Part shown: positions 25,720 through 36,487 of the stretch, piece after piece
Layout: every line of letters starts with the position of its first letter
Position numbering within the stretch: the stretch's first letter is position 1
Origin: Rhodoferax sp.
GTDB taxonomy: Bacteria > Pseudomonadota > Gammaproteobacteria > Burkholderiales > Burkholderiaceae_C
DNA: 60,747 nt
Reading direction: 5' to 3'
Assembly (NCBI GenBank): GCA_029865845.1
Contig: JARXAM010000130.1
Location: forward strand, 1 to 60,747
Position numbers and translations under genes: made by a program
Notes under the pieces: model-generated
The model's input: the letters and a program-made list of their open reading frames with translations, nothing else
Database searches by the model: none
Told to the model about the DNA's origin: nothing

Positions 25720-27690
25720 TTAGTGCAACGCCCGGTAGATTTCCTCGGCGAGGTCGCGCGAGATACCCTCCACCGATGCTATGTCGTGCACGCTGGCTTG
25801 CTCTACGCCGCGCACGCCACCAAATCGCTGCAAGAGTCTGGCGCGCCGCTTGGGTCCTATGCCCGCAATTTCCTCAAGCTTGCTGCCACCCGTACGCACC
25901 TTGGCGCGCGCAGCGCGCATGCCCGTAATCGCAAAGCGGTGGGCCTCGTCGCGTATTTCTGCCACCAGCATGAGGGCGGCCGAATCGGCCCCAAGGTAGA
26001 CCTTGTCCCGCCCGTCAGCGAACACTAGCTCCTCCAAGCCCACTTTGCGGCCCTCGCCTTTTTCGACCCCCACGATCAAGGACAAGTCCAGCCCCAGGGC
26101 TTCAAACACCTCCTTGGCCACCGACACTTGCCCTTTGCCGCCATCCACTAACACCAAATCCGGCAGCCGGGCGTTACCACTGGCACTGGTGCCACTGTGT
26201 TTGGCATCACGCAGGGCATCGGCAATCTTGCTGTAGCGCCGCATCAGCACTTGCCGCATGGCGGCGTAGTCGTCTCCACCCGTGATGCCCTCGATGTTGA
26301 AGCGGCGATATTGCGCGTTTTGCATTTTGTGGTGCTGAAACACGACGCAGGACGCTTGGGTGGCCTCGCCCCCGGTGTGCGATATGTCAAAACACTCAAT
26401 GTGCAAGTCGTCCAGGTTCTCTAGTGCGAGATCGAGGGCCTCAGCGAGGGCGCGAGTCCTGGCCTGTTGGGAGCCCTCTTCCGCCAAAAGGCGTGCAAGC
26501 TGCAGGCCGGCGTTGGTCTGGGCCATCTCGAGCCAAACGCGGCGCTGTTCACGTGGCTGGTGCACCGCCGTCGCTTTGACTCCAGTTTGCTCCGTGAGTG
26601 CTTGCAACAGCCCTTTGCTCACCGGCTCACTTACCACTAGCACGGAGGGTATGGGCACCTGGATGTAATGCTGTGCAATAAACGCTTCCAGAACCTGCAC
26701 TTCCACTTTTGCGCTAGCGACGCCGTCTTCCGCAGCCTCCATGAGCGACGCGTCTTCCACATGCACCGGGAAGTAAGGCCGGTCCCCCAAATGGCGTCCG
26801 CCGCGCACCATCGCCAAGTTCACGCAGGCCTTACCCCCTTGCACCTTGACCGCCAGGATGTCCACATCACGGTCTGACACGTTGTCCACCGACTGCTGGT
26901 GCAACACATTGGACAAGGCCGCCACCTGGTTGCGCAACTCAGCAGCCTTTTCAAACTCCAGCTTCTCGGCGTGCGCCATCATGCGGGACTCTAGTGCGCG
27001 CATGACGTCGTGAGCCTCACCCCGCAAAAAGCGCTCGGCATTTGCCACATCTTGTGCATAGTCCAGCGGCTGGATGTGGCCCACACACGGCCCCGAGCAG
27101 CGCTTGATTTGGTAGAGCAAACACGGCCGGGTGCGGTTCGCAAAGATCGAGTCTTCGCAGGTGCGCAGTCGAAACACCTTTTGCATGAGCAAGATGGCTT
27201 CTTTGACGGCCCAGGCGCTCGGGTAGGGGCCGAAGTAGCGGTGCTTTTTTTCTACGGCACCCCGGTAGTACGACACACGGGCGAACTCCACCGGACTTGG
27301 AGAGCGCGCCACCGCATTGGCATCAGCGGGCGCCATGTTTTTGGGCACCACTGGAGTGCCAGTCATTTTCAAATAGGGGTAGCTCTTGTCGTCGCGGAAC
27401 AGGATGTTGTACTTCGGATTGAGCGTCTTGATGAGGTTGTTTTCCAACAGCAAGGCCTCCGCCTCTGAGCGGACGACGGTGGTCTCCACCCGCACAATCT
27501 TGCTCACCATGTGGCCGATACGGGTTCCGCCATGGTTCTTCTGAAAATAACTGCTGACCCGCTTCTTCAGGTTGATCGCTTTTCCCACATACAGCACCTG
27601 CCCGTCGGCATCGAAATAGCGGTAGACGCCGGGTAGTGCGGGGAGCGCAGCCACTTCGCGAAGTAGCTCTTCTGGATGGGTATCACTCAT
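25720..27690 (-). CDS. uvrC: UvrABC excinuclease subunit C
   Basis: 656 residues. Domains in order are an N-terminal GIY-YIG nuclease ([20 protein letters not shown] near 17), a Cys-containing region ([17 protein letters not shown] near 190), a UVR/UvrB-binding segment ([15 protein letters not shown] near 245), an RNase H-like nuclease domain ([11 protein letters not shown] near 430; LVDGGKGQ near 520) and C-terminal helix-hairpin-helix motifs ([15 protein letters not shown] near 605). It makes both incisions in nucleotide excision repair. It is divergent from earP across about 48 bases. Confidence 0.97.
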   Translation of the reverse strand: MSDTHPEELLREVAALPALPGVYRYFDADGQVLYVGKAINLKKRVSSYFQKNHGGTRIGHMVSKIVRVETTVVRSEAEALLLENNLIKTLNPKYNILFRDDKSYPYLKMTGTPVVPKNMAPADANAVARSPSPVEFARVSYYRGAVEKKHRYFGPYPSAWAVKEAILLMQKVFRLRTCEDSIFANRTRPCLLYQIKRCSGPCVGHIQPLDYAQDVANAERFLRGEAHDVMRALESRMMAHAEKLEFEKAAELRNQVAALSNVLHQQSVDNVSDRDVDILAVKVQGGKACVNLAMVRGGRHLGDRPYFPVHVEDASLMEAAEDGVASAKVEVQVLEAFIAQHYIQVPIPSVLVVSEPVSKGLLQALTEQTGVKATAVHQPREQRRVWLEMAQTNAGLQLARLLAEEGSQQARTRALAEALDLALENLDDLHIECFDISHTGGEATQASCVVFQHHKMQNAQYRRFNIEGITGGDDYAAMRQVLMRRYSKIADALRDAKHSGTSASGNARLPDLVLVDGGKGQVSVAKEVFEALGLDLSLIVGVEKGEGRKVGLEELVFADGRDKVYLGADSAALMLVAEIRDEAHRFAITGMRAARAKVRTGGSKLEEIAGIGPKRRARLLQRFGGVRGVEQASVHDIASVEGISRDLAEEIYRALH

Positions 27691-27738
27691 GGGGCGCTAT
27701 TGTCAGCCCATGAACGCCCCTTGTGCACAATCGGGCCC

Positions 27739-28947
27739 ATGTCAACCAATACAGCAGGCCTTCCACAAGAACGCTCGTTTACCCGCCCGCCATGGACGTG
27801 GGATGTGTTCTGCCGGGTAATCGACAATTTTGGCGATATCGGCGTGTGCTGGCGCCTGTGCGCCGACCTTGCGCAACGGGGCCACACCGTGCGTTTGTGG
27901 ATAGACGACAGCAGTGCCTTGGCCTGGATGGCACCGGGCGCGCAACAAGGTCTGTGGCCCGGCATCCGCGTAGAGGACTGGAGCCGGTTGAGCGATGCAA
28001 GCTATTTGCAGCGCCTTGCGCCAGCCGATGTTTGGGTAGAGGGGTTTGGATGCAGTATTGCGCCGGAGTTCATTGCACACCATGCAAACTCCATGCATTC
28101 GGCTGACCCCACCTACAGTCAGCCTCCCGCGTGGATCAATCTCGAATACCTATCTGCAGAGGACTACGTAACACGCTGTCACGCCCTGCCCTCTCCGGTG
28201 ATGCAGGGGCCTGCCCAAGGGTGGACCAAGCATTTTTACTACCCGGGCTTCTCCCCAGGCACTGGCGGATTGCTGCGTGAGCCCCCATTGGAAACGTGGC
28301 AGCGAGGGCTCGATCCCGCATGGCGTCCCGCGTGGTTGGCCGCGCATGGCGTTGATTGGCACGGCGAGCGACTCATTAGCCTTTTTTGTTATGAACCTGC
28401 GGCACTCCCACAGGCCTTGGCTGACTGGATGCAGTCCAGCGCGCCTGTTTTGCTGCTTATCACGCCGGGACGAGCCGCGCACGCAGTGACTGCGGCTTTA
28501 CCGCAGGCGCGGGTCATCGCGGGCCTGCAACATGACATGGGCCAGTTGCGCCTGCATTACCTGGAGAGCATGAGCCAAGTGGAGTTCGACGCCTTGTTGC
28601 ATTGCTGCGACCTCAACCTTGTGCGCGGGGAAGACTCGCTGGTTCGCGCAATCTGGGCAGGAAACCCGTTTGTGTGGAACATTTACCCGCAAGAGGATGG
28701 TGCCCATGCCAGCAAGCTACTCGCCTTTTTGGAACGCATGGAGGCCAGCTCCCTTGTACGGCAACTACACCTTCTCTGGAACGGACTGGAACTCGCGTTG
28801 CCCGCCACTGCGCTGCACCCACTCCCCCACTGGGGACGCTTACCCCTGGACGACTGGCAACGGCAAGTACGCGCCTGGCGTACCGGATTGCAAGGTCAGC
28901 CCGATCTCGTGACCGGCCTCATCGGTTTTTTAGAGAAAAGACGATAA
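27739..28947 (+). CDS. earP: EF-P arginine rhamnosyltransferase EarP
   Basis: 402 residues from the ATG at 27739. The N-terminal WDVFCRVIDNFGDIGVCWRL (near 17) with the conserved Asp, the YPGFSPGTGGLLREP stretch, and the C-terminal GEDSLVRAIWAGNPFVWNIYPQEDGAH region (near 300) are EarP landmarks. The enzyme moves rhamnose from dTDP-rhamnose onto Arg32 of elongation factor P. The efp gene lies about 106 bases downstream on the same strand, with the target arginine present. Confidence 0.94.
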   Translation: MSTNTAGLPQERSFTRPPWTWDVFCRVIDNFGDIGVCWRLCADLAQRGHTVRLWIDDSSALAWMAPGAQQGLWPGIRVEDWSRLSDASYLQRLAPADVWVEGFGCSIAPEFIAHHANSMHSADPTYSQPPAWINLEYLSAEDYVTRCHALPSPVMQGPAQGWTKHFYYPGFSPGTGGLLREPPLETWQRGLDPAWRPAWLAAHGVDWHGERLISLFCYEPAALPQALADWMQSSAPVLLLITPGRAAHAVTAALPQARVIAGLQHDMGQLRLHYLESMSQVEFDALLHCCDLNLVRGEDSLVRAIWAGNPFVWNIYPQEDGAHASKLLAFLERMEASSLVRQLHLLWNGLELALPATALHPLPHWGRLPLDDWQRQVRAWRTGLQGQPDLVTGLIGFLEKRR

Positions 28948-29053
28948 AATCTGAGGCTTTGCTGAATTTGCCGCCTGAGTTTTGGGGCAAATCATGCCCC
29001 GCCGCAGAATGCGGCCTACAGTCGCACACAGCGACAAACGTCCTCGCAACCCT

Positions 29054-29608
29054 ATGAAAATCGCTCAAGAAATCCGCGCCGGCAATGTGATCATGCACGG
29101 CAAGGACCCGATGGTCGTTCTGAAGACCGAATACAGCCGCGGCGGCCGCAACTCTGCCACCGTGCGCATGAAGCTCAAAAGCCTGATCGCCAACTTCGGT
29201 ACCGAAGTGGTGTTCAAGGCCGACGACAAAATGGACCAGATCATTCTGGACAAGAAAGAGTGCACATACTCCTACTTCGCTGACCCCCTGTACGTGTTCA
29301 TGGACGCGGACTACAACCAGTACGAAGTCGAAGCCGAAAACATGGGCGACACCCTCAACTACTTGGAAGACGGCATGACCACCGAAGTAGTGTTCTACGA
29401 AGGCAAAGCCATTTCCGTGGAACTGCCCACCAGCGTAGTGCGTGAAATCACGTGGACGGAACCCGCTGTCAAAGGCGACACCTCCGGCAAAGTGCTCAAG
29501 CCCGCCAAGATTGCCACCGGCTTTGAAATCGGTGTTCCTATCTTCGTGGCTCAAGGCGACAAGGTTGAAATCGACACCCGTACCGGTGAATACCGTAAAC
29601 GGGTCTGA
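29054..29608 (+). CDS. efp: Elongation factor P, arginine type
   Basis: 184 residues from the ATG at 29054. The tip of domain I reads [12 protein letters not shown], placing arginine at position 32, the residue modified by EarP; lysine-type EF-P would have Lys near here. The three beta-barrel domains are intact ([18 protein letters not shown] in the centre; [12 protein letters not shown] at the end). EF-P relieves ribosome stalling at consecutive prolines. A strong terminator follows at about 29677. Confidence 0.97.
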   Translation: MKIAQEIRAGNVIMHGKDPMVVLKTEYSRGGRNSATVRMKLKSLIANFGTEVVFKADDKMDQIILDKKECTYSYFADPLYVFMDADYNQYEVEAENMGDTLNYLEDGMTTEVVFYEGKAISVELPTSVVREITWTEPAVKGDTSGKVLKPAKIATGFEIGVPIFVAQGDKVEIDTRTGEYRKRV

Positions 29609-29670
29609 TCCTCTGCGACGCCGCAAGCAGCGATCTGTGCGCCCTGCACACGTCCTGCGAGATCTCTTCA

Positions 29671-29697
29671 AAAAAAGCTCCTTCGGGAGCTTTTTTT
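29671..29697 (+). terminator. Rho-independent terminator of efp
   Basis: A run of A, stem GCTCC-TTCG-GGAGC with a stable UUCG loop, then seven T. The A run also makes it able to act from the other strand. Confidence 0.85.
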
Positions 29698-29772
29698 ATG
29701 GCTCAAAAATGCAGGCATAAAGGGCATATCTCTCGACGTCAGAGTGCCACGAAACTGCCGCACAATGAAGAC

Positions 29773-30642
29773 ATGGAAAACACCCAAAACCTCAATGAGA
29801 GCCGCATCGCCAACGCATGGGCGGACCTCCAGAACCATTCCGACCAGGGCGGGGCCCTTGACCAAGACGCCTACCGATTGGCTTTTGCCGATCCCGAATT
29901 TTTGCTGCGCCGTGAAACCCGTGGCATACGCATCCAACTGGAGATGCTCAAGCCCGACGTGGACCAGGCGGCACAAGGTGTGGATAACACCATCGTCGTC
30001 TTCGGCAGTGCCCGCTTCCCGTCGCCGGAAGACGCTGAGGCATTCGCCCAAGCGGCCGAGTTGACGCGAGACCCACAGCAACTCGCCCTGGCCAAACGCC
30101 ACCTGCGTAACGCCAAGCACTACGAAAATGCGCGACTGTTCGCGCGGCTGGTTGCTGGCCATAGCGCCCGCAAACCACGGGAAGAACGACTCTTTATTTG
30201 TACCGGTGGCGGCCCAGGCATCATGGAAGCCGCCAACCGCGGTGCCCACGAAATGGGGGCACTCACGCCAGGCCTCAACATTACTCTGCCGCACGAACAA
30301 CGCGCCAACCCGTACGTCACGCCGTCCTTGAGCTTCAAATTTCACTACTTTGCAACCCGCAAAATGCATTTCATGATGCGCGCGAAAGCGCTAGTTGCTT
30401 TTCCCGGTGGCTTTGGCACGCTCGACGAACTGTTTGAAGTGATTACGTTGGTGCAAACCAAAAAGGCCAAGCCGGTTCCTATCATCCTGTTTGGTACGGA
30501 CTACTGGAAGCGCCTAATTAATATGGACGTCTTGGTAGAGGAAGGGGCGATTTCCCCCGAAGACCTGGACCTGTTGCACTACACCGATGACCCGCAAGAC
30601 GCTTGGGACTGTATTCGCAACTTCTACGGGCTACCGCTGTAG
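29773..30642 (+). CDS. LOG-family protein (long form, nucleotide-binding Rossmann)
   Basis: 289 residues from the ATG at 29773; the open frame reaches 29698 inside the terminator. The signatures are VFGSARFPSPEDA (near 76), CTGGGPGIMEAANRGAHE (near 142) and PGGFGTLDELFEV (near 215), the PGGxGTxxE motif of cytokinin-activating LOG enzymes. LOG proteins hydrolyse nucleoside monophosphates to base and ribose phosphate. This longer form has about 75 extra N-terminal residues of unknown role, and its true substrate in bacteria is uncertain. Confidence 0.9.
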   Translation: MENTQNLNESRIANAWADLQNHSDQGGALDQDAYRLAFADPEFLLRRETRGIRIQLEMLKPDVDQAAQGVDNTIVVFGSARFPSPEDAEAFAQAAELTRDPQQLALAKRHLRNAKHYENARLFARLVAGHSARKPREERLFICTGGGPGIMEAANRGAHEMGALTPGLNITLPHEQRANPYVTPSLSFKFHYFATRKMHFMMRAKALVAFPGGFGTLDELFEVITLVQTKKAKPVPIILFGTDYWKRLINMDVLVEEGAISPEDLDLLHYTDDPQDAWDCIRNFYGLPL

Positions 30643-30697
30643 GTTGTGACAACGCCCTGCCCCGCACAGCGATGGCAAGCCGCGACAGGTCAACGCG

Positions 30698-32101
30698 TTA
30701 GCGGCCAACATCGTCGGTGTCTCTGTCGAAATCGCGGTCAACCGGCAACAAAGTTTGGGCCTGCGTGTCCGGCAGTGCCTCCACTTTTTTAAGCGCCCGG
30801 CCCATGGCACGGCTGCGCACCTCGGCGCTGTCCAGGGTTTTGAGCACGGTTTCGGTTTGTGACTTGACTTTGGCCAACACATCCCCGAACTTGCTGAACT
30901 CGGTTTTGACTGCGCCCAACACCTGCCATACCTCGCTGGAACGCTTCTCCAACGCCAACGTTCGGAAGCCCATTTGCAAAGAACTGAGCATAGCCAACAA
31001 GGTGGTAGGCCCGGCCAGCGTGATGCGGTGTTCTCGCTGCAAGCCTTCCATCAAACCGGGGCGGCGTAACACCTCCGCATACAGGCCCTCAGTAGGCAGA
31101 AAGAGGATGGCGAAATCGGTGGTGTACGGGGGCTCCACATACTTCTCTGAAATGGACTTGGCCTCCAGACGGATGCGCACCTCCAGCGCCTTGCCAGCGG
31201 CCTCGGCGGCGGCGGCATCGGCCCTGCCCTGTGCATCCAACAGTCGCTCGTAGTCTTCATTGGGGAACTTGGCGTCAATGGGCAGCCACAGGGGATCGCC
31301 GCTGTCCGCCTTGCCAGGCAACTTGATGGCGAAGTCCACCACGTTTTTGCTGCCCGGTCGGGTGGCCACCTGGGTCGCATACTGGTCAGGCACAAACACC
31401 TGCTCCAAAAGCGACGCGAGCTGCGCCTCACCGAACATGCCGCGCGTCTTGACGTTGGTGAGCAGGTGTTTCAAGTCGCCCACGCCCTGGGCCAGCGACT
31501 GCATCTCACCCAGCCCTTTGTGCACCTGCTCCAAGCGCTCCGCCACCTGCTTAAAACTCTCGCCCAAACGGGCCTGCAATGTGGTTTGCAGCTTTTCGTC
31601 CACCGTTGCACGCATCTCGTCGAGCTTGGCGGCATTGGAGCTCTGCAGTTGGGCCAGTTGTGCCTCCAACGTCTGGCGCACTTCGGCCATGCGGCGTGCA
31701 TTGGACTCGCCAAGTGCGCTGAGTTGATGGGCCAAGGTGTCAGACAGGGTCTTTTGCAGCAAAGTGAGCTGCTGGCCGAAGGCATCAATTTGGGTGTTTT
31801 GGGTGCGGGTAGCCTCGGCGGTTTGCTGCACCAGACTTTGCTGAAACGTGGCCAAGTTGTGCGCCAGCTCTTGACGGCCACTGCGCGCGCTCTCCTGCAC
31901 CTCGCGGCGCAACTCTCGCTCCACCCGCTCACTGCTGCTTTGCAGGCGGGCCAACAGGTCTTGGTGCTGGGCTTCTCGCTGGGCAGCCTCTTGAGCGCGA
32001 ACCTGCGTGTCATCCCCATTGCGGCCCCGCAAGAGCAAGAGCAACAAAACCAGTTGTATCAGCCCAAGGGCGAGGCCCGCACTCTGTATCCATTCCGTCA
32101 T
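30698..32101 (-). CDS. rmuC: DNA recombination protein RmuC
   Basis: 467 residues from the ATG at 32099-32101; the frame is open to 32182. A membrane segment occupies residues about 6-25 (LALGLIQLVLLLLLLRG). Long coiled-coil helices follow (residues 30-190). The RmuC domain begins near 200, with GMFGEAQLASLLEQVF, LPIDAKFPNEDYERLLDAQ and ILFLPTEGLYAEVLR. RmuC limits DNA inversions at short inverted repeats, and the core is nuclease-like. It converges with the LOG gene across about 55 bases. Confidence 0.94.
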   Translation of the reverse strand: MTEWIQSAGLALGLIQLVLLLLLLRGRNGDDTQVRAQEAAQREAQHQDLLARLQSSSERVERELRREVQESARSGRQELAHNLATFQQSLVQQTAEATRTQNTQIDAFGQQLTLLQKTLSDTLAHQLSALGESNARRMAEVRQTLEAQLAQLQSSNAAKLDEMRATVDEKLQTTLQARLGESFKQVAERLEQVHKGLGEMQSLAQGVGDLKHLLTNVKTRGMFGEAQLASLLEQVFVPDQYATQVATRPGSKNVVDFAIKLPGKADSGDPLWLPIDAKFPNEDYERLLDAQGRADAAAAEAAGKALEVRIRLEAKSISEKYVEPPYTTDFAILFLPTEGLYAEVLRRPGLMEGLQREHRITLAGPTTLLAMLSSLQMGFRTLALEKRSSEVWQVLGAVKTEFSKFGDVLAKVKSQTETVLKTLDSAEVRSRAMGRALKKVEALPDTQAQTLLPVDRDFDRDTDDVGR

Positions 32102-32231
32102 AGCGTCTTTCTTGTCTGTCAAATCTCCGGCTGCCGCCGCACAACTTACACGCGCTGCGTCACCTCTATTTCCGTGAATCACACAGGCATCTTGAAGACT
32201 CCTAACGGGGATGGCGGCACACCCTATGCCC

Positions 32232-33230
32232 TTAGTTACGCGATGCTACCGGCGTGTTAACCGGGGTAAGCACGTCGCCATGGACAAAAAAACGCAGCAA
32301 ATTGTCTGCAGCCAATTGGGCCATGGCTCGGCGTGTAGCCAGCGTCGCGCTGGCAATGTGCGGCGTCAACACGACATTAGGCACCGTCAACAAATCCGGG
32401 TGCACGCGGGGTTCTCCCTCAAATACATCCAGCCCGGCAGCCGCAATCTGCCCGCTGCGCAAGGCGCAGGCCAGCGCTGCGTCGTCCACAATGCCGCCGC
32501 GCGCGATATTGACCAATGTGGCAGTGGACTTCATTTGCGCAAGTTCTTTAGCGCCAATGACATGGTGCGATTCGGCTGAGTACGGCACAACCAGCACCAG
32601 ATGGTCGGACTGAGTGAGCAACGTGGCTTTGTCAACATACCGCGCGCCACACGCGGCTTCCATCTCCGCATCTAGCCGTCTGCGGTTGTGATAGATCACC
32701 TTCATTCCAAAGCCGTGGAACCCGCGCCGCGCAATACCCTGCCCAATGCGACCCATGCCCAAAATGCCCAGGGTGGCACCATGGATGTCGCTACCGCAAA
32801 ACATGTCGTAGCTCCAGCGTTTCCACAAGCCCGCACGCAAAAAATGCTCGCTCTCGGCCATGCGACGGGCCGTGGCCATCAGCAGCGCAAAGCCAAAGTC
32901 GGCGGTGGTCTCGGTGAGCACATCCGGGGCATTGGTGCCTTGCACTCCACTGGCCGTCATGGCCGGCACATCGAAGTTGTTGAAGCCCACGGCCATGTTG
33001 GCGCATATTCGGAGCTGCGGGCAGGCCTGCAACAGCTCGGCACTGATGCACTCACTTCCGGTGGTGAGCACGCCGTCTTTGCCTTGCAGCCGGGTGATCA
33101 ATTCTTGGGCAGACCAGAGGGCGTCCGCCTGGTTGTGCTCCACATCGAACACCGACTCAAGCTGGGCGAGAACTTCCGGAAAAATGGCGCGGCTGACCAA
33201 AATGCGGGGCTTTGAGGATGGTGTTGTCAT
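32232..33230 (-). CDS. D-2-hydroxyacid dehydrogenase (glyoxylate/hydroxypyruvate reductase-like)
   Basis: 332 residues. The NAD(P)-binding Rossmann motif [17 protein letters not shown] lies near residue 153. Catalytic residues are Arg in [10 protein letters not shown] (near 240), Glu in [13 protein letters not shown] (near 270) and His in LTPHIASAT (near 289). The protein fits the GyaR/GhrB group that reduces glyoxylate or hydroxypyruvate, although other 2-oxoacids are possible. Its start overlaps the pncB stop by ATGA, so the two are translationally coupled, although no metabolic link is obvious. Confidence 0.9.
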   Translation of the reverse strand: MTTPSSKPRILVSRAIFPEVLAQLESVFDVEHNQADALWSAQELITRLQGKDGVLTTGSECISAELLQACPQLRICANMAVGFNNFDVPAMTASGVQGTNAPDVLTETTADFGFALLMATARRMAESEHFLRAGLWKRWSYDMFCGSDIHGATLGILGMGRIGQGIARRGFHGFGMKVIYHNRRRLDAEMEAACGARYVDKATLLTQSDHLVLVVPYSAESHHVIGAKELAQMKSTATLVNIARGGIVDDAALACALRSGQIAAAGLDVFEGEPRVHPDLLTVPNVVLTPHIASATLATRRAMAQLAADNLLRFFVHGDVLTPVNTPVASRN

Positions 33231-34480
33231 GCTGAAACCGAGAGCTGGATGGCGGACACAATGGGGGTTTCCGCAGGGCTGGGAATTTCAAATACCTGGC
33301 GCAGGTAGGCTAGGTATTTCTCGTCGTCGCACATGTTCTTGGACGGTGTGTCAGAGAGCTTGGCCACCGGCTGACCGTTGCATCGCACCATTTTGATGAC
33401 GATTTGGAGCGGCGTGTAGCCCAGGTCGTTGGTCAGGTTGGTGCCAATGCCAAAGGCCAACAGACAGCGCCCACGAAACTGCTGGTAGAGCTCGATCGTG
33501 CGCGGGATGGTCAAGCCGTCGCTAAAGATCAGGGTCTTGGTGCGGGGGTTGACCCGGTTGCGCAGGTAGTGCTCGATCATGCGCTCGCCCCAGGTAAACG
33601 GGTCGCCGCTGTCGTGGCGCGCTCCATCGAAGAGCTTGCAAAAAAACATGTCGAAGTCGCGCAGGAACGCATTCATGCCGTACACATCGCTCAATGCAAT
33701 GCCCAGATCGCCGCGGTACTCCTTGGCCCAGGACTCAAAAGCAAAGGTCTGGCTGTCCCGCAAGCGCGGGCCCAAGGCCTGCGAGGCTTGCAGGTATTCG
33801 TGGGCCATGGTGCCCAGCGGCGTGAGGCCCAGCTTCATGGCCAGCAACACATTGCTGGTGCCAGCCAACTGACCAGGGCGACCTACGGCATTGCCGGGAC
33901 TTTGCAGGGTGCCAAGCTTGGCACTGAGCACGCGCAGCACCTCGTCGTGCCAGGCCCGTGAGAAGCGGCGGCGAGTGCCGTAATCGGCGATCTTCAGGTC
34001 CTCCAGACCCTCTGCGCGCAACTGGTCGATCTTGGTTTCCAGGCGCTTGCGGCCTTCCACGAAATCCGGCACGTGCTGGGTGTTGCGGAAGTAGACCTCG
34101 TTCACGATGGCCAGCACCGGAATTTCAAACAGGATGGTGTGCAACCATGGCCCGACGATGCAAATGTCTAGCTCCCCGTTGGTTTGGGGCGTAACAGTAA
34201 TGTACTTTTCGTTCAGGCGAAACAGACCCAAGAAGTCCACGAAGTCACTCTTGATAAAGCGCATGGACCGCAGGTAGGCCAACTCGCTCTCTTGAAACTG
34301 CAGACTGCACAGCGAGCGGATTTCCTCGCGGATTTCAACCGCATGGGCGGCCAGGTCCATGCCCGGATTACGGCATTTAAAACGGTACTCCACCTGCGCC
34401 CCCGGGAACTGATGCAACACCACTTGCATCATGGTGAACTTGTAGAGGTCGGTATCCAGCAGGCTGGTGATCATCATCAT
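33227..34480 (-). CDS. pncB: Nicotinate phosphoribosyltransferase
   Basis: 417 residues; three Met codons at the start (34480, 34477, 34474) are all possible. Family features are [19 protein letters not shown] at the N-terminus, [17 protein letters not shown] (near 180), [22 protein letters not shown] (near 210; the His is the autophosphorylated residue) and GDPFTWGER (near 295). The enzyme converts nicotinate and PRPP to nicotinate mononucleotide in NAD salvage. It heads a two-gene unit with the hydroxyacid dehydrogenase. Confidence 0.95.
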   Translation of the reverse strand: MMMITSLLDTDLYKFTMMQVVLHQFPGAQVEYRFKCRNPGMDLAAHAVEIREEIRSLCSLQFQESELAYLRSMRFIKSDFVDFLGLFRLNEKYITVTPQTNGELDICIVGPWLHTILFEIPVLAIVNEVYFRNTQHVPDFVEGRKRLETKIDQLRAEGLEDLKIADYGTRRRFSRAWHDEVLRVLSAKLGTLQSPGNAVGRPGQLAGTSNVLLAMKLGLTPLGTMAHEYLQASQALGPRLRDSQTFAFESWAKEYRGDLGIALSDVYGMNAFLRDFDMFFCKLFDGARHDSGDPFTWGERMIEHYLRNRVNPRTKTLIFSDGLTIPRTIELYQQFRGRCLLAFGIGTNLTNDLGYTPLQIVIKMVRCNGQPVAKLSDTPSKNMCDDEKYLAYLRQVFEIPSPAETPIVSAIQLSVSA

Positions 34481-34586
34481 GGAGTTACTTCAACAAGCGC
34501 CATGGCAAATCGCCGTTAGCGCGTTACGACATCTACACGGCTCTCCATGTTGGAGCGTGTGCGGACATAGACACCTGGAAAACCAG

Positions 34587-35282
34587 TCACTCCACCCAGC
34601 GGGCGAACTCTGTCACGGGCACCCGCGGAGTATGAAAGGTGTTCACTGGCGCATCCGGGTCCGCGTAACCCAACGACATGCCACACACCAACATTTCGCC
34701 CTCTTTTGCGCCAATATGGGGAAGAACGATGCTGGAAAACCCATTCCACGCCGCTTGCGGACAGGTATGTAGTCCTCGGCCTCTTGCCGCAATCATGATG
34801 TTCTGCAAGAAGGCACCATAGTCCACCAGCGATCCACGCCCCATGATTTTGTCCACCGTAAACATCAGGCCTACGGGAGCATCAAAAAACCGGAAATTGC
34901 GCTGCTGTTGGGCATGCATTTTGTCCCTGTCCGCTTTACCGATTCCCAGAAGACCGTAGAGCCCCCATCCGTTTTCGCGCCTGCGATCAATATAGGGACT
35001 CACCCATTCGGCGGGGTAATAGTCGTATTCCTCTTGGTACTGCGATGCAAGTTCGGGATTGGCGCCAAGGGCGTCATGTGCCGCACACGTTTTGTCCACC
35101 AACGCGTCGCGGCTCGCACCTTGCAATACATACACCTTCCACGGTTGGCAGTTTGTGCCCGAGGGTGCGCGGCTGGCCACCTCCAAAATTGCCCGAATCT
35201 CCTCTCGGTCTACGACGTTTGGCAAGAACGCCCTGACGGACCTCCGGGATTGAATCACTTGGTCGACGATAGCGGCAGTCAT
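34587..35282 (-). CDS. Nitroreductase-family flavoprotein
   Basis: 231 residues. The FMN-binding opening SRRSVRAFLPNVVDREEI (near 12) and ASRAPSGTNCQPWKVYVL (near 36) are typical. A helical insertion with DYYPAEWVSPYIDRRRENG (near 90) and a C-terminal CGMSLGYADPDAPVN (near 202) complete the fold. Such enzymes use FMN and NAD(P)H to reduce nitro compounds or quinones; the physiological substrate is unknown. It is monocistronic by context, about 106 bases upstream of pncB on the same strand. Confidence 0.9.
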   Translation of the reverse strand: MTAAIVDQVIQSRRSVRAFLPNVVDREEIRAILEVASRAPSGTNCQPWKVYVLQGASRDALVDKTCAAHDALGANPELASQYQEEYDYYPAEWVSPYIDRRRENGWGLYGLLGIGKADRDKMHAQQQRNFRFFDAPVGLMFTVDKIMGRGSLVDYGAFLQNIMIAARGRGLHTCPQAAWNGFSSIVLPHIGAKEGEMLVCGMSLGYADPDAPVNTFHTPRVPVTEFARWVE

Positions 35283-35603
35283 ACCTTCACTCCAATGAAG
35301 AAAAATCTACAAAACGACACGCCACAGAACAGGCGCACGGGACAAACATGCGCCAATACATACAGCACAGCGCAAAATTGGATCGTCCAGCTCCCGGACA
35401 ATGGGCCTCTGTCTGTCAGCTACACACACAGGATTGCCTCGTATTTGAGCATGATTTTTCATATCAACCGGCGCTCGAACGCGCAGCACACCTCAGGGTT
35501 GTTGTCGCGTCTCTCTAGCCCATCATGTGCTGCGCCATTGAAGCCCACACAACCACCTGTTTGAGTGAAACCACACTTTTTATTGCACCGCAACAAAAAG
35601 TGC
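35283..35603. other. Intergenic stretch between the nitroreductase and phasin genes
   Basis: Short open frames on both strands lack coding character. The stretch should hold the nitroreductase promoter (minus strand) and leads into the phasin promoter. No RNA gene or repeat is recognised. Confidence 0.5.
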
Positions 35604-35631
35604 TTGCATTGTGGCCAACGCTTCCTATAAT
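35604..35631 (+). promoter_or_regulatory. Phasin promoter
   Basis: -35 TTGCAT, 16-base spacer, perfect -10 TATAAT (35626-35631). It lies about 94 bases upstream of the phasin ATG. The 5' leader contains TGCTGCACTGCAACATG, where the TTGCACTGCAA-like repeat resembles PHB-responsive PhaR sites (TGC-rich), a possible operator. Confidence 0.6.
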
Positions 35632-35724
35632 TCGACTCATGCTGCACTGCAACATGAAGTCCTTACAGACCGATGCTTACGGCGCACATGGTGATTTTTT
35701 ACCTTTACTTTAGGAGAGATCTAT

Positions 35725-36270
35725 ATGCTGACCGTTGAACAAGTTATCGCTTCCCACAAGGCCAACGTGGAGACCTTGTTTGGATTGACCAACAAGGCAT
35801 TCGAAGGCGTGGAAAAAATTGTGGAACTCAATCTTTCTGCATCAAAAGCCGCTTTGGCCGAGGCCGCCAGCCACTCCCAAACGCTGCTTAGCGTGAAAGA
35901 TGCCCAGGAGTTGCTCGCTCTGCAATCTGGCTTGTTGCAGCCACTTGCAGAGAAAACCGCAGCCTACAGTCGCCACCTGTATGACATCGCAACGTCTACG
36001 ACCGCAGAATTTGCCAAAAATGCGGAAGACCAAGCCTCTGACGCACAGCGCAAGTTTGCAGGTTTGGTAGACAGCGCTGCAAAGAACGCACCAGCTGGCT
36101 CCGAGTCTGTCGTTGCCTTGATGAAGAGTTCGGTCGCTGCAGCCAACAATGCGCTGGAATCTGTTCAAAAAGCAGTGAAGCAAGCCACGGAAGTTGCCGA
36201 GGCGAACTTCAATGCTGTCGCAGCGACTGCGACCAGCACAGCCAAAGCGACTACGGCCAAAAAGCGCTAA
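35725..36270 (+). CDS. phaP: Phasin family protein
   Basis: 181 residues with AGGAGAG 6-8 bases before the ATG. The phasin_2 pattern is visible: an amphipathic N-terminus ([42 protein letters not shown] region), long Ala-rich helices and an Ala/Lys-rich C-terminal tail ([12 protein letters not shown]). Phasins coat polyhydroxyalkanoate granules. The protein is abundant by expectation, in line with its strong promoter and strong terminator. No phaC or phaR lies nearby. Confidence 0.9.
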   Translation: MLTVEQVIASHKANVETLFGLTNKAFEGVEKIVELNLSASKAALAEAASHSQTLLSVKDAQELLALQSGLLQPLAEKTAAYSRHLYDIATSTTAEFAKNAEDQASDAQRKFAGLVDSAAKNAPAGSESVVALMKSSVAAANNALESVQKAVKQATEVAEANFNAVAATATSTAKATTAKKR

Positions 36271-36420
36271 TCGTTCTCAGTGGCCCTGCGGCTAGCGTTT
36301 TCTTTTTGAAAGAGCTAGCCACCGAGGGAAAACCCTGAGATAATCACGCATACGCTGTTGTCGTACTGACCGGTTGTCTCCTCGGGTCCTTTCGAAACCA
36401 CAAGGTTCAGGGATCCCTTC

Positions 36421-36451
36421 AAGGCCTCGGTGAAAAACGAGGCCTTTTTTT
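36421..36451 (+). terminator. Rho-independent terminator downstream of phasin
   Basis: Stem AAGGCCTCG / CGAGGCCTT with loop GTGAAAAA, then a run of T. It lies about 150 bases after the phasin stop, so the mRNA has a long 3' tail or the tail carries its own transcript. Confidence 0.8.
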
Positions 36452-36487
36452 CGCCTGAAAGCGCGCTACCAGTCCGGCAAATCGCTT

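Noticed and set aside
35307..35647. Short open frames between the nitroreductase and phasin genes
   Set aside because: Overlapping on both strands, no ribosome sites, and they overlap the phasin promoter.
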